Below, piece after piece: positions 22,373-30,344 of a stretch of DNA of 32,993 nt. Each line of letters begins with the position of its first letter. The first letter of the stretch is position 1. The position numbers and the translations under genes were made by a program. The notes under the pieces were generated by a model. It searched no databases, was not told the DNA's origin, and saw only the letters and a program-made list of their open reading frames with translations. Source of the DNA: Nitrososphaerota archaeon (GTDB lineage Archaea > Thermoproteota > Nitrososphaeria > Nitrososphaerales > UBA183); assembly GCA_029784825.1 (NCBI GenBank), contig JAFMAU010000020.1, positions 1 to 32,993 on the forward strand, given 5' to 3'.

Positions 22373-25285
22373 CTAGGAGATGGTTACGGTGATTGGGTAC
22401 TGAACTGACAGTCCGCCGCCGACAAAGGCTTGGACTGTGTAGGTTCCGGGCGTGCTGACGCCAAAGCTTGAGGCCGTAATGGTTCCTCCGGGTGCAACCG
22501 TGAAGCTGCCGCCGGTGACCATCACTACCTGGTTGGCGCTGTTGTACCAGACGAAGTAGACGTTGATCGTCTGAGTCGTGAGCCCGTTGTTGGTGAAAGT
22601 GATAGAAGCTCCAGTGAAGCCGCTGAACGTCGCCTGGCTTCCGCCAGTCGAGCTGAACGTCTGGTTCGGTAGAACCGACACGTTCACCGTCAGGGTGCTG
22701 GAGTTGGTGTTGCCTGACAGGTCGCTGGCGCTCAGCACGATGTTCCATGTTCCAGTCGTAAGACCGGAGATGGTTACACTGTAGCTGACGCTGCTGCCTG
22801 GGTTGTTGGTCCCTGTGACGGTGGCCGTCAAGGCAGTGGTGCCGTTGCCCACCGCGGTTACGGTCGACGCGTTCAGGTCACCGAAGCTGTCAACGATGGT
22901 GGCAGAGACTGAGCTGCCCGCGGACAGGTTGGCGTTGGCTGCAGTCACGAAGTTGACGTCAGGCGCCGCGGTGTCTACGAGGACAGTGAAAGTCGGGCTG
23001 ACCACTACGTTGCCGTTGCTGTCAGTGGCGTTGAAGGTCACGCTGCTGGTACCTGACGGGAGCACCACGGCCGCCTGCCAACCGATAGAGTTGAGCGGTA
23101 CTATGGATGCCGACTGCCAGACGCCGGAGCCGATCTTGTATCCGACTGACGCGATGGTGGTGTTGGTGAAGTAACCTAGGGACGAGTTCGCCACTCCTGT
23201 GAACAGGACGGCTGGCACGCCCGCATAGATAACCCCGGATTGAGGTGCTGGAGTCTTGACTGTGATGGTTGGGTTAGGGCTGACCACTGCGAACGTCAGG
23301 GTCACGGTCTTGGAGTGCCCTGCTACGACGCCGGATGCGGTCAGAGTGACCGTCCCGGTGGTAGAAGGCGAAGTCCAGGAGATCGGACCGAAAGATGCAG
23401 AGGTGCTGCTAAACCCGCCCGATATGTAGACGTTCGTGGCCGACAGGAGGCCTGAGGAAGCGCTGAGCGTTATCTGGATCTGTGCTCCAGTGTTCGTTGC
23501 AGTGTTCCCGAAGGCATCTGCCAGGGCTACGTTGACGTTGTAAGTGGTGCTTGGTATTACGTCGACTATCGCGTTCGTAATCCCTGGGCCGTAGAAGGCC
23601 TTGACCACGAAGGTTGACGCGGGTCCGCCAATGGTGTCGACAGGTGTCGACGAAGCCGTTGTGCTGATGCCGAGCGCGTGGGTCGGAGTGCCGTCGATTG
23701 GCGCGGTTACGTTATCCTGGTAATAGGATATCGCACCAGCACCTGTGTCGATGGCAAACGATGCCGACGCGTTGGAGGCACTATTGGTGGTCGCGGTCGC
23801 CGATGTGGTTCCGTCGCCGTTGACCGCAGTGCTGGCTGCGTCCAGGTAGAAAGCTACTGGAACCCCGCTCTGCTTTATGCTACCCGAACCCGTGCCGACG
23901 ATAGCGGCTACGGACGAGTTGACAGAGACGAGGACCGAGCTTCCCGCCATGACGTTGCCGTGCGGTGTCACGGTTGGGACTGGCGAAGCTGCGAGGAATG
24001 TCGACGTGATGATTGACCCGGACTGTCCGGTCGCTGCGAAGCCAGAGCCTGACATGCTCACCGTTATGGAACCGGTGGTCCCATAGGGGGTGTTCTGGAA
24101 GTAGTTCAGATCGCCGGAGATTCCGGCGAGGGTGAACGAGGTCCCAGAGCTTGGGCATGGGAAGACCACTGTGCCGCAGGATACCGAGACGTAGGTCGAG
24201 GTCGCGTTGCTGAATCTACCGCCGCCGGACGTCGCTGAAATCGTCAGGCTGGTCGGGTGATAGGTGGCGAAGTTGATCTGGTTGCCGAACTTGTCGGTGA
24301 GCGACACGCTGATCCCTGTGCCCTGCACGTAGGCGCCAGCGACGTGCTTACTGTCGAAACCAGCACGCCGTTCGTAGTGGTTCGGAGCAGTAGTCGTCGT
24401 GTTGCCTGGGAGGGTGATGCTCACTTTGTTCGGAGTCCCTGCAGTGGTTGAGACTGATTGAATCCAGTGGATGGAACTCGTCCCCAATGTTGCCTCCAGA
24501 GTCGAGGGGCTGTTGAGGACGACGTTGGTCGGGGTGAAGGTCGCGGATGCGACGCCGTTGAGCGTGCTGTTGGCGACGGTGTTCGAAGAGCTCGGGGAGA
24601 CAGCGCCGTAGGTCGATAGGATCGACCACGCCACTGGGACTCCGGCGAAGCCTAGCGAGTCACCCGTCGTCAGCACGGCCCTAGCGTTGCACGCGGCTGA
24701 CCCTGCGACGAACGTGTTTCCGAAGCACGAGTCACCAGACCAGAACGTGACCTGGACTGATGGCGTCGTGCCGAGGCCGTAGGCCTTTGCGGCCGCACCA
24801 GCGGAGTACGCGGGTGAGGACGCATCCTGGACGCTCGTTGAGAAGGAGCCGACTGCTGCGCTTGTGGTTGCCGGTGTGGCCGGTTCCAGTAGGAACGCAG
24901 TAAGTGTGTTCAGACTGGCGCCGGGGGGCAGCGACAAGGTGCAGGAGGCCGAAGATAGAGTGTTGATTGTTGCAGCCGTTGTCGAACAACCGTACGTAGC
25001 GGTGGCAAACGTGTGAGTCGTGAAAGTCCACCCTGTAGGCGCGGTCATCGTGAACGCTGTGATCGCGTACGAGTTGGTGCTCGGGTTAGAAATTGAAAAC
25101 CCTTCGCTTGTGTAGGTGTTTGCTGGGATTACGTTGTCTGTAAGCGCGATTGATGGAGATGAGGAGTTTGCCGCACTCGCAGGCGAGACCAGAGGCACCA
25201 GAACGAGGAGCCCCGAAAACGCCAGGAGCGCAAGCAGAAGTCCTGAGCTAAATTTTCTTTGATACGCATTCGTAGGCGTATACAT
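22373..25285 (-). CDS. Large secreted Ser/Thr-rich protein, candidate S-layer lattice protein (SlaA-like)
   Basis: The 970-residue protein has a signal peptide (about 1-39, cleavage near SPASA). It then consists almost wholly of beta-sandwich-like domains rich in Ser, Thr, Gly, Val and Asn, with many N-x-S/T sequons. The C-terminal third has recognisable Ig-like units (FNATDSNGNVVV, LSASDLSGNTNSSTL). There is no membrane helix or VPEF tail at the end (PITVTIS), so it would need a partner to stay on the cell; the coiled-coil protein encoded 11 bp downstream is the obvious one. The best TATA box of the window (TTATATAA) lies about 31 nt before the ATG, as expected for a very abundant protein. 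I call it a candidate S-layer protein by architecture and context. Confidence 0.75.
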   Translation of the reverse strand: MYTPTNAYQRKFSSGLLLALLAFSGLLVLVPLVSPASAANSSSPSIALTDNVIPANTYTSEGFSISNPSTNSYAITAFTMTAPTGWTFTTHTFATATYGCSTTAATINTLSSASCTLSLPPGASLNTLTAFLLEPATPATTSAAVGSFSTSVQDASSPAYSAGAAAKAYGLGTTPSVQVTFWSGDSCFGNTFVAGSAACNARAVLTTGDSLGFAGVPVAWSILSTYGAVSPSSSNTVANSTLNGVASATFTPTNVVLNSPSTLEATLGTSSIHWIQSVSTTAGTPNKVSITLPGNTTTTAPNHYERRAGFDSKHVAGAYVQGTGISVSLTDKFGNQINFATYHPTSLTISATSGGGRFSNATSTYVSVSCGTVVFPCPSSGTSFTLAGISGDLNYFQNTPYGTTGSITVSMSGSGFAATGQSGSIITSTFLAASPVPTVTPHGNVMAGSSVLVSVNSSVAAIVGTGSGSIKQSGVPVAFYLDAASTAVNGDGTTSATATTNSASNASASFAIDTGAGAISYYQDNVTAPIDGTPTHALGISTTASSTPVDTIGGPASTFVVKAFYGPGITNAIVDVIPSTTYNVNVALADAFGNTATNTGAQIQITLSASSGLLSATNVYISGGFSSTSASFGPISWTSPSTTGTVTLTASGVVAGHSKTVTLTFAVVSPNPTITVKTPAPQSGVIYAGVPAVLFTGVANSSLGYFTNTTIASVGYKIGSGVWQSASIVPLNSIGWQAAVVLPSGTSSVTFNATDSNGNVVVSPTFTVLVDTAAPDVNFVTAANANLSAGSSVSATIVDSFGDLNASTVTAVGNGTTALTATVTGTNNPGSSVSYSVTISGLTTGTWNIVLSASDLSGNTNSSTLTVNVSVLPNQTFSSTGGSQATFSGFTGASITFTNNGLTTQTINVYFVWYNSANQVVMVTGGSFTVAPGGTITASSFGVSTPGTYTVQAFVGGGLSVQYPITVTIS

Positions 25286-25762
25286 ATTTTCAAAACGACA
25301 GGCCCTGAGTCCTTATATAACCATGATGGACAAATCGTCCACAACGGCGGGAATGGCGCCGCATGGGTCGTCAGAATGGCTCCTTCAGACTCCGATGACC
25401 GGAATATCGCCACAAATCCCAATCCAGGCGAGGGCCAAGATGGGCGAGATAATCCAAGGCAGGTTTCGCCCGCAAGAGCGGCGTGGAAAGTAGGGGTTTT
25501 AGCATACAGAACAAGCTTGACCTTCGTGCAGATTCGAGTTTCCAGGCGGCTGGCCCGAGGGTCGGGTTTAACTCCCCTGCTGTCCCTGTCGGGGTTGAAG
25601 TGAGCGCTGGGAGGCCGGAAGAACACCAGGAGAGGGCGGAGAGACGGGCCCCCGCCTGCGCCACCCAAGACTGTGCGATGATGCGTAGCTACGCTTCAGG
25701 AAGAGGCGGGTAAGGGGCTGACCGACATCTCGGCCGTCGGCTTTGCCATCTACCTCGCGGCT
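25286..25762. other. Divergent intergenic region (S-layer operon / membrane protein)
   Basis: Apart from the S-layer TATA box I see little that is firm in these 477 bp. AT-rich islands at 25496-25503 (TTTTAGCA) and near 25567 (TTTAAC) could be promoters for the plus-strand gene, which would then have a long leader. GGGCGA (25442-25447) can pair with TCGCCC about 18 nt later. Short frames here have no protein character, and no tRNA is visible. Confidence 0.4.
25313..25320 (-). promoter_or_regulatory. Strong TATA box of the S-layer-like operon
   Basis: A palindromic TTATATAA is centred 31 nt before the ATG at 25285 and followed by GG. It is the closest match to consensus in the window and predicts a leader of about 5 nt. 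Confidence 0.7.
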
Positions 25763-27535
25763 GTGCTTTCGCCGGGTTACGGCCTGGGAACACTCACCGG
25801 CAAGTGGAAGAGCGACCCGGGGCTGTCGCGGCAGATCGGGTTTTCACTCGGATATGGGCTCGCGGTAGACACCGCAGCCCTGGCTATCGGGACCCTCGGG
25901 CTCAGGCTCGGGCCACTTGTCCTGGCAGGGGTATACCCCTGGACCGTCTATTCGCTCGTCGGCCTGGGCCCCGCCTTGGTGCTCATCTCCGCCTTGGCGG
26001 GTCATGAGAAGCCGAAGGCGCCCACGATATCCAAGTCCGACCTCGCGGTGCTCGGGTGCTCCGCAGTCGTCGCGCTGGTGGCGTGGCTTTACTTTGCGAA
26101 GTACCCGGTCTTCCCCATCTACTACAACCCCGACTTCGTTGCGAACGTCGGGCAGCCCGCGGCGCTGGTGGCTGGGACCATGACCTCGTTCAGGCTGCTG
26201 CTCTATGGGGCCGCGTACTACCAGGTGGCGGCGTCGTTCGCCGTGGTCGGGTCGAGCTCGTTGGCGACGGCCGAGGTCGCGATGACGCTGCTGGCCGTGC
26301 TCTCGCCGGCCCTGGTGTACGCGGTCGCGTCAGACCTGTTCTCGAGCAGGAGGCCGGCGCTGATAGCCGTGATCCTGTACTCCCTGGCCGGGACCACGTG
26401 GGCCCAGATGATATATTCGGACGGGCTTTACCCGAACTTCGTCGGGACGCTGCTCGGGCTGGTGCTCGTCGCCGCGTTCTTCGACGTGGGGCGGGGGGCG
26501 AAGTCGTGGCGGGCCTGGGTCGCCTTCGCGGCGGCGGTGGTCGCGACGTACTTCTCGCACTTCACGGTGCTCGCGGTGATGGGGTCGCTCCTGGCGGTGT
26601 CTGTGGCGCTGGGCCTCATGAAGAGCCCCAGGTTCAAAGGGTCGTTGGCGGCGTTGGCGGCGATGGTCGTTCCCGGGGGCGTGGGGCTCCTGGTGTTTCA
26701 CAGGCTGATCGGAAGGGTGATCGCGACTTCGTACCAGGGGGTGGGATTCCAGCCGCTCGCCACGTACCTTTCAGCGGTGCTGGCGCCTGTGCCGTCGCTG
26801 GCTTACCTGGCATCTGACATCAGGAACGACGTCGGGTTCCTCGCCATGGCGTTTCTCTTCGGAGTAGGGGCGTACAGGGCTGGGAAGACCCGCGACCCGG
26901 GGCTCCTCCTCTTGGCGATCTGGTTCTTCGCAGTTTTGGTCGTCGCACCACAGGACTCGGCTGCCTGGCGCTTCTCGCTCGAGGCGGTGTTGCCGATGAC
27001 GCTCCTCGCTGGGTACGGGCTCCACTCGATCATGCCCCAGAAGAGGGTGACGAAACAGCAGAGGGCCAGGGCGGGCGACCCGTACAAGTTCGGGATCGTG
27101 GTTCTCGCGCTCCTCTTCGTGACCCCGATAGTCGCGCCCGGGTGGGCTTCGACGCTCGCCCTGAACCTCTCTCAAGGGAGCGGGCAGGAGGCGCAGATAC
27201 AGCTGCAGGTCCAAGATGCCATGACGTGGCTCGGCCAGAACACGCCGAAGTCGGCGTACCTGCTTTCGGTCACGGACCCGACCTTCCTCTACGCGAGCGT
27301 CCAGATAGGACGCAACTGCACGTACGAATACTTCGGGAACGAGACGCAGGCGGTCTCGTTCGCCCGCGCGGAGGGGATGGGCTACATCGTAGTGACGTTA
27401 CACAACGTGTTCTACAACCCGTCAGTCCAAGCGTCCGATACGGCGACGAACCTGCCGTGGTACACGTATCGGTCCACGGCGAACGTGACCCTCGCTTACA
27501 GCAACCCGGACGTGAAGGTATTCCGCCTCGGATGA
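25763..27535 (+). CDS. Polytopic membrane protein, GT-C glycosyltransferase-like
   Basis: The protein (590 residues from GTG 25763) has about a dozen membrane helices through residue 460 and a C-terminal extracytoplasmic domain (about 465-590) with AMTWLGQNTPKSAYLLSV, a candidate N-glycan site NCTYEYFGNET and GMGYIVVTLHNV. This layout, with an acidic first outer loop (YYNPDF near 131) and a Rossmann-like end domain, resembles archaeal GT-C enzymes of the PMT/STT3-like type that use lipid-linked sugars. No diagnostic motif is decisive. Coding potential continues upstream in the same frame to 25682, including hydrophobic FAIYLAAV, but without ATG, GTG or TTG, so the true start may be CTG 25718 or be hidden by an indel. 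The neighbours are convergent glycan genes. Confidence 0.72.
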   Translation: MLSPGYGLGTLTGKWKSDPGLSRQIGFSLGYGLAVDTAALAIGTLGLRLGPLVLAGVYPWTVYSLVGLGPALVLISALAGHEKPKAPTISKSDLAVLGCSAVVALVAWLYFAKYPVFPIYYNPDFVANVGQPAALVAGTMTSFRLLLYGAAYYQVAASFAVVGSSSLATAEVAMTLLAVLSPALVYAVASDLFSSRRPALIAVILYSLAGTTWAQMIYSDGLYPNFVGTLLGLVLVAAFFDVGRGAKSWRAWVAFAAAVVATYFSHFTVLAVMGSLLAVSVALGLMKSPRFKGSLAALAAMVVPGGVGLLVFHRLIGRVIATSYQGVGFQPLATYLSAVLAPVPSLAYLASDIRNDVGFLAMAFLFGVGAYRAGKTRDPGLLLLAIWFFAVLVVAPQDSAAWRFSLEAVLPMTLLAGYGLHSIMPQKRVTKQQRARAGDPYKFGIVVLALLFVTPIVAPGWASTLALNLSQGSGQEAQIQLQVQDAMTWLGQNTPKSAYLLSVTDPTFLYASVQIGRNCTYEYFGNETQAVSFARAEGMGYIVVTLHNVFYNPSVQASDTATNLPWYTYRSTANVTLAYSNPDVKVFRLG

Positions 27536-27583
27536 GGGGCGCACGCCGGGGAGGGACGAGACCGGGTCCGTCGGAGACGGGAC

Positions 27584-28927
27584 CTACTCGTAGCCGAGGC
27601 GCCTTAAGCGCTCCCTGACTTCCATGTCGTCGTGGGCGAAGGCGCCCATCGATTCGCCGAGGGATGCGGGGACGTCGAAGTCGTGGGTGAAGGTGGGAAG
27701 GCTCGACGCAGCGTCTCTCGCGGCCTCCGGAGAGAACGAGCCGCGAAGCTCCTCTATCGCATCCCTGGTCTTGTTGTAGACGGCGCTCCCTTCCGGGCCG
27801 AAGACACGCACCCGGTGGTCGAACGACGAGATCAGGGCGGACCGCTCCCGCTCGTCCTTCGCGAGCGGGAGGACGGAAGAGCTCGGCCCGAAAGACTCGG
27901 CCATGGCTATGTCCGAGCCCAAGGTCGGCGCCTCGCCGCCGGTCGCGTACCCGACCAGGGACTTCACAGATGCGAGGCTGACATGGCGACCCGGCTTCAG
28001 CACGGGTAACTCCGCGGGGTAACGGACGTAGAGCGGGACCTGCAGGAGCCGGTCGTCCAGGGTGAGCTCATGGCCATACACCCCCCCTTCGCCGAGGAGC
28101 TGTCCGTGGTCGGAGGTGACTATCACGAGCGACCTTTCGAGGCGACTCCCTAGGGCTTCGAGGAGCTCGAGCCCCCTCTCCACCGCCAGCGTCGCGTGCC
28201 TGGGGTACCGCTCCTTCCAGTTGAGGGGCGGGCCGGCAGGGTTCCCTGTGATGGTCTCGTACTGCCGCTGGATGAGTGAAGGGGCGTCGCTCCAGTTGTA
28301 TGGCTCGTGCGCCTCCATCAGGTTCGCGAAGAGGAAGAACGGTGGGGCGAGCTTCTTCCGCACTGTCTCCCTTATCACGAACTTCGACCCCTTTTCCATC
28401 GGGTGCAGCCCGAGCGCCTTCCCTGTCCCCCTTCTCAACTTCATGGAAAGCTGCGCGCGGATAGTCCCGAACTGGCGGTCGAGGAGCAGTTTCGCCGCCT
28501 TGCGGAGCAACGAAGAGCGGTCGTAGAGGTACGGGGGCTCGTGCGCAGACTTTCCGTTGAAGTCAAAGAGCGCGTAGTCGTCGAACTCGTACCCGAAGGG
28601 GGGAGAGACGAGCGGGTTGCAAGAGTAGCCCACTGTGCTGTACCCGAGCCCGCGTACTTCAGAGAGGATAGTCTCTTGGGTCCGCAGCCCGGATGAGCTC
28701 AGCTCAGCCATCCTCCTGGCGCTGTTGTCCGAGTTGAACGACCGGTGGATCCCGTGCTGGGAAGGCATCAGGCCGGTGAACATGGATGCGTGCGACGGCG
28801 CGGTCCAGTTGTCTGTGGAGATGGCGCCTTCGTACCTCCTGAAGCCCATGCTTTCCAGGCGTGCGAGCCCCCCGGCGTGGTCTTCCCGGAGTGTGTCCAG
28901 CACGAGCAAGACGACGTTGAACTTCAT
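27584..28927 (-). CDS. Alkaline-phosphatase-superfamily (sulfatase-like) enzyme with a Thr nucleophile
   Basis: This 447-residue protein has the sulfatase/phosphotransferase landmarks: LVLDTLREDH (D11, D16), NWTAPSHASMFTG (40-52), MEAHEPY (H207), and SDHGQLLGEGGVYGHE (D273, H274, H286), the metal ligands. The nucleophile position of the C/S-x-P-S-R motif is Thr42 (T-A-P-S-H). It therefore cannot form formylglycine and is more likely a phosphatase, phosphodiesterase or phosphoglycerol/phosphoethanolamine-type transferase than a sulfatase. No signal peptide or helix is visible, so it may be cytoplasmic. It overlaps the preceding glycosyltransferase gene by four bases (ATGA), indicating translational coupling and a shared glycan pathway. 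The substrate is unknown. Confidence 0.87.
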   Translation of the reverse strand: MKFNVVLLVLDTLREDHAGGLARLESMGFRRYEGAISTDNWTAPSHASMFTGLMPSQHGIHRSFNSDNSARRMAELSSSGLRTQETILSEVRGLGYSTVGYSCNPLVSPPFGYEFDDYALFDFNGKSAHEPPYLYDRSSLLRKAAKLLLDRQFGTIRAQLSMKLRRGTGKALGLHPMEKGSKFVIRETVRKKLAPPFFLFANLMEAHEPYNWSDAPSLIQRQYETITGNPAGPPLNWKERYPRHATLAVERGLELLEALGSRLERSLVIVTSDHGQLLGEGGVYGHELTLDDRLLQVPLYVRYPAELPVLKPGRHVSLASVKSLVGYATGGEAPTLGSDIAMAESFGPSSSVLPLAKDERERSALISSFDHRVRVFGPEGSAVYNKTRDAIEELRGSFSPEAARDAASSLPTFTHDFDVPASLGESMGAFAHDDMEVRERLRRLGYE

Positions 28928-30249
28928 CGGGGCGATGTGGCCTTTCGTGCCTTCAGTGTCTTAAGTGCTTTCAACTCGGTGGAAGCGACCCGGTCCCATG
29001 TGAACGTCCCTGCCAGTTCTGCGCCCCGCCTTGACAGCGCGGCCCTGCGACCGTCGTCGGCGAGGAGGGCGCAGATCTGCGAAGCGAAGGCGCCCGCGTC
29101 CCCGGGCGGGGCATATACAGCCGCTTGGCCGAACACCTCCCGGAGCGCGGCGAGGTCAGAGATGACGCAGGCACACCCGGACGCCATCGCCTCCGCTGTC
29201 GACATGCTGAACCCCTCGTGCAGCGACGGCAGCACGAACAGCTTGGCGTTGGCGTAAAGGGCCGCGAGCTCTTCGTCCGAGAGATACCCACGGACGGAGA
29301 CATCCCCAGTCAGGCCGATGGCGTCCACCGCACCGCGGAGCTCTTCGAGCTGGCTCCCGTACCCCCCGGCGACCACGAGCCTGGACCCCGGCCTCTCTTC
29401 GAGGACCGACTTCCAGATCTCCGGGAGGCGCAGCACGCCCTTGTATGGGAGGAAGGTCCCTGTGTAGACGGCGTCCACTGGCCGGTCCTCGGGGGACGGG
29501 CAGGGCTCTCGGCCCAGGCCGCACCCGCTCACCAAGAACTTGTCAGGGGGGACACCCCAGGCAGCAGAGAAGTCCCGCATCGTAGCCTTGCTCACGGCGA
29601 TTATGACGTCGGCCCTCCTCCCGATGGCATAATTCGCTTCATGGAGCAGGGCGACTCCGATGCCTCGGAGGAGTCCCAGGGGGCCCGGGTAGTTCGGACG
29701 TCTTGCGAGGCTGACCGCGTCCCCTTCGTCCAGGTGGTGGACTACGATCCCGAGTGGCCTGCGCAGCAGCTTCGAAAGGATGTATGCTGGGAAGAGGTTG
29801 ACCCAGTTCCTGTCCCCGCAAAGGACTACGTCAGGAGGCGGACGCGCCCTGCTCAGCTGCACCCCCCTGCGGACCGCAGAGATGACCGTGAGCGCGTCCA
29901 GCGGCAGCCGGTTCTCCCTGAAAGAGTAGACCTTCACCTCGGCGGTTTCCGACCCGCCGGTGCCAGCGCCCCCGGTTATGGAGGGCGAGCGCTCGACCGT
30001 CGTCACTTCGGCACCTAGGGAACGATATGCTTCCACGGTCTTCACGAACCTCGTCTCGGACCCGTGGAGGCCCGAATCCGCGCCCCAGACGGCTATGAAC
30101 AGGTAAAGGACCGAGAAGGGCGAAGCGCGAGGACGGGGGGGAGTCAATTCCGTGCGGGTGCCAGCCGGAGGGATACGGTCCCCACGGGTCGCGTCGCTGC
30201 CGCAGGGAGACGGGGGGCCACACCCCTCGAAGGGGGCGGGAGCTCGCAT
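28924..30249 (-). CDS. GT4-type (GT-B fold) glycosyltransferase
   Basis: The protein (441 residues from ATG 30249) has an N-terminal acceptor domain with a GADSGLHGSETRFV loop and a C-terminal nucleotide-sugar domain with VYTGTFLPYKG (K270), LVVAGGYG and HEGFSMSTAEAMASG, the E-x7-E signature (E345, E353) of retaining family-4 transferases. It adds a sugar from an NDP-sugar to a cytoplasmic lipid- or glycan-linked acceptor. The start is unclear. The fold proper begins at SVLYLFIAVWG, and the preceding Pro/Arg-rich residues look unlike protein. GTG 30300, ATG 30249 and TTG 30147 are all in frame; ATG 30249 is the first one downstream of the transcription start predicted from the TATA box at 30311. 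Its stop overlaps the next start (ATGA). Confidence 0.88.
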   Translation of the reverse strand: MRAPAPFEGCGPPSPCGSDATRGDRIPPAGTRTELTPPRPRASPFSVLYLFIAVWGADSGLHGSETRFVKTVEAYRSLGAEVTTVERSPSITGGAGTGGSETAEVKVYSFRENRLPLDALTVISAVRRGVQLSRARPPPDVVLCGDRNWVNLFPAYILSKLLRRPLGIVVHHLDEGDAVSLARRPNYPGPLGLLRGIGVALLHEANYAIGRRADVIIAVSKATMRDFSAAWGVPPDKFLVSGCGLGREPCPSPEDRPVDAVYTGTFLPYKGVLRLPEIWKSVLEERPGSRLVVAGGYGSQLEELRGAVDAIGLTGDVSVRGYLSDEELAALYANAKLFVLPSLHEGFSMSTAEAMASGCACVISDLAALREVFGQAAVYAPPGDAGAFASQICALLADDGRRAALSRRGAELAGTFTWDRVASTELKALKTLKARKATSPR

Positions 30250-30310
30250 CCGGAGCGTCGCCTCGCCGCGCCGGTCCCGAATTTCAAGGATGGCATTCAC
30301 CCCGACCGGA

Positions 30311-30318
30311 GCTTATAG
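30311..30318 (-). promoter_or_regulatory. TATA-like box of the GT4-phosphatase operon
   Basis: The minus-strand sequence CTATAAGC predicts transcription from about 30288. This lies inside the gap to the CapK-like gene, so the two downstream genes can be transcribed on their own. Confidence 0.45.
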
Positions 30319-30344
30319 AGGTTTGAAGCCTGAGCTGTGCTCGA

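Noticed and set aside
25371..25713. Overlapping frames on both strands in the 25286-25762 gap
   Set aside because: They overlap each other, lack start signals and have no protein-like hydrophobic pattern.
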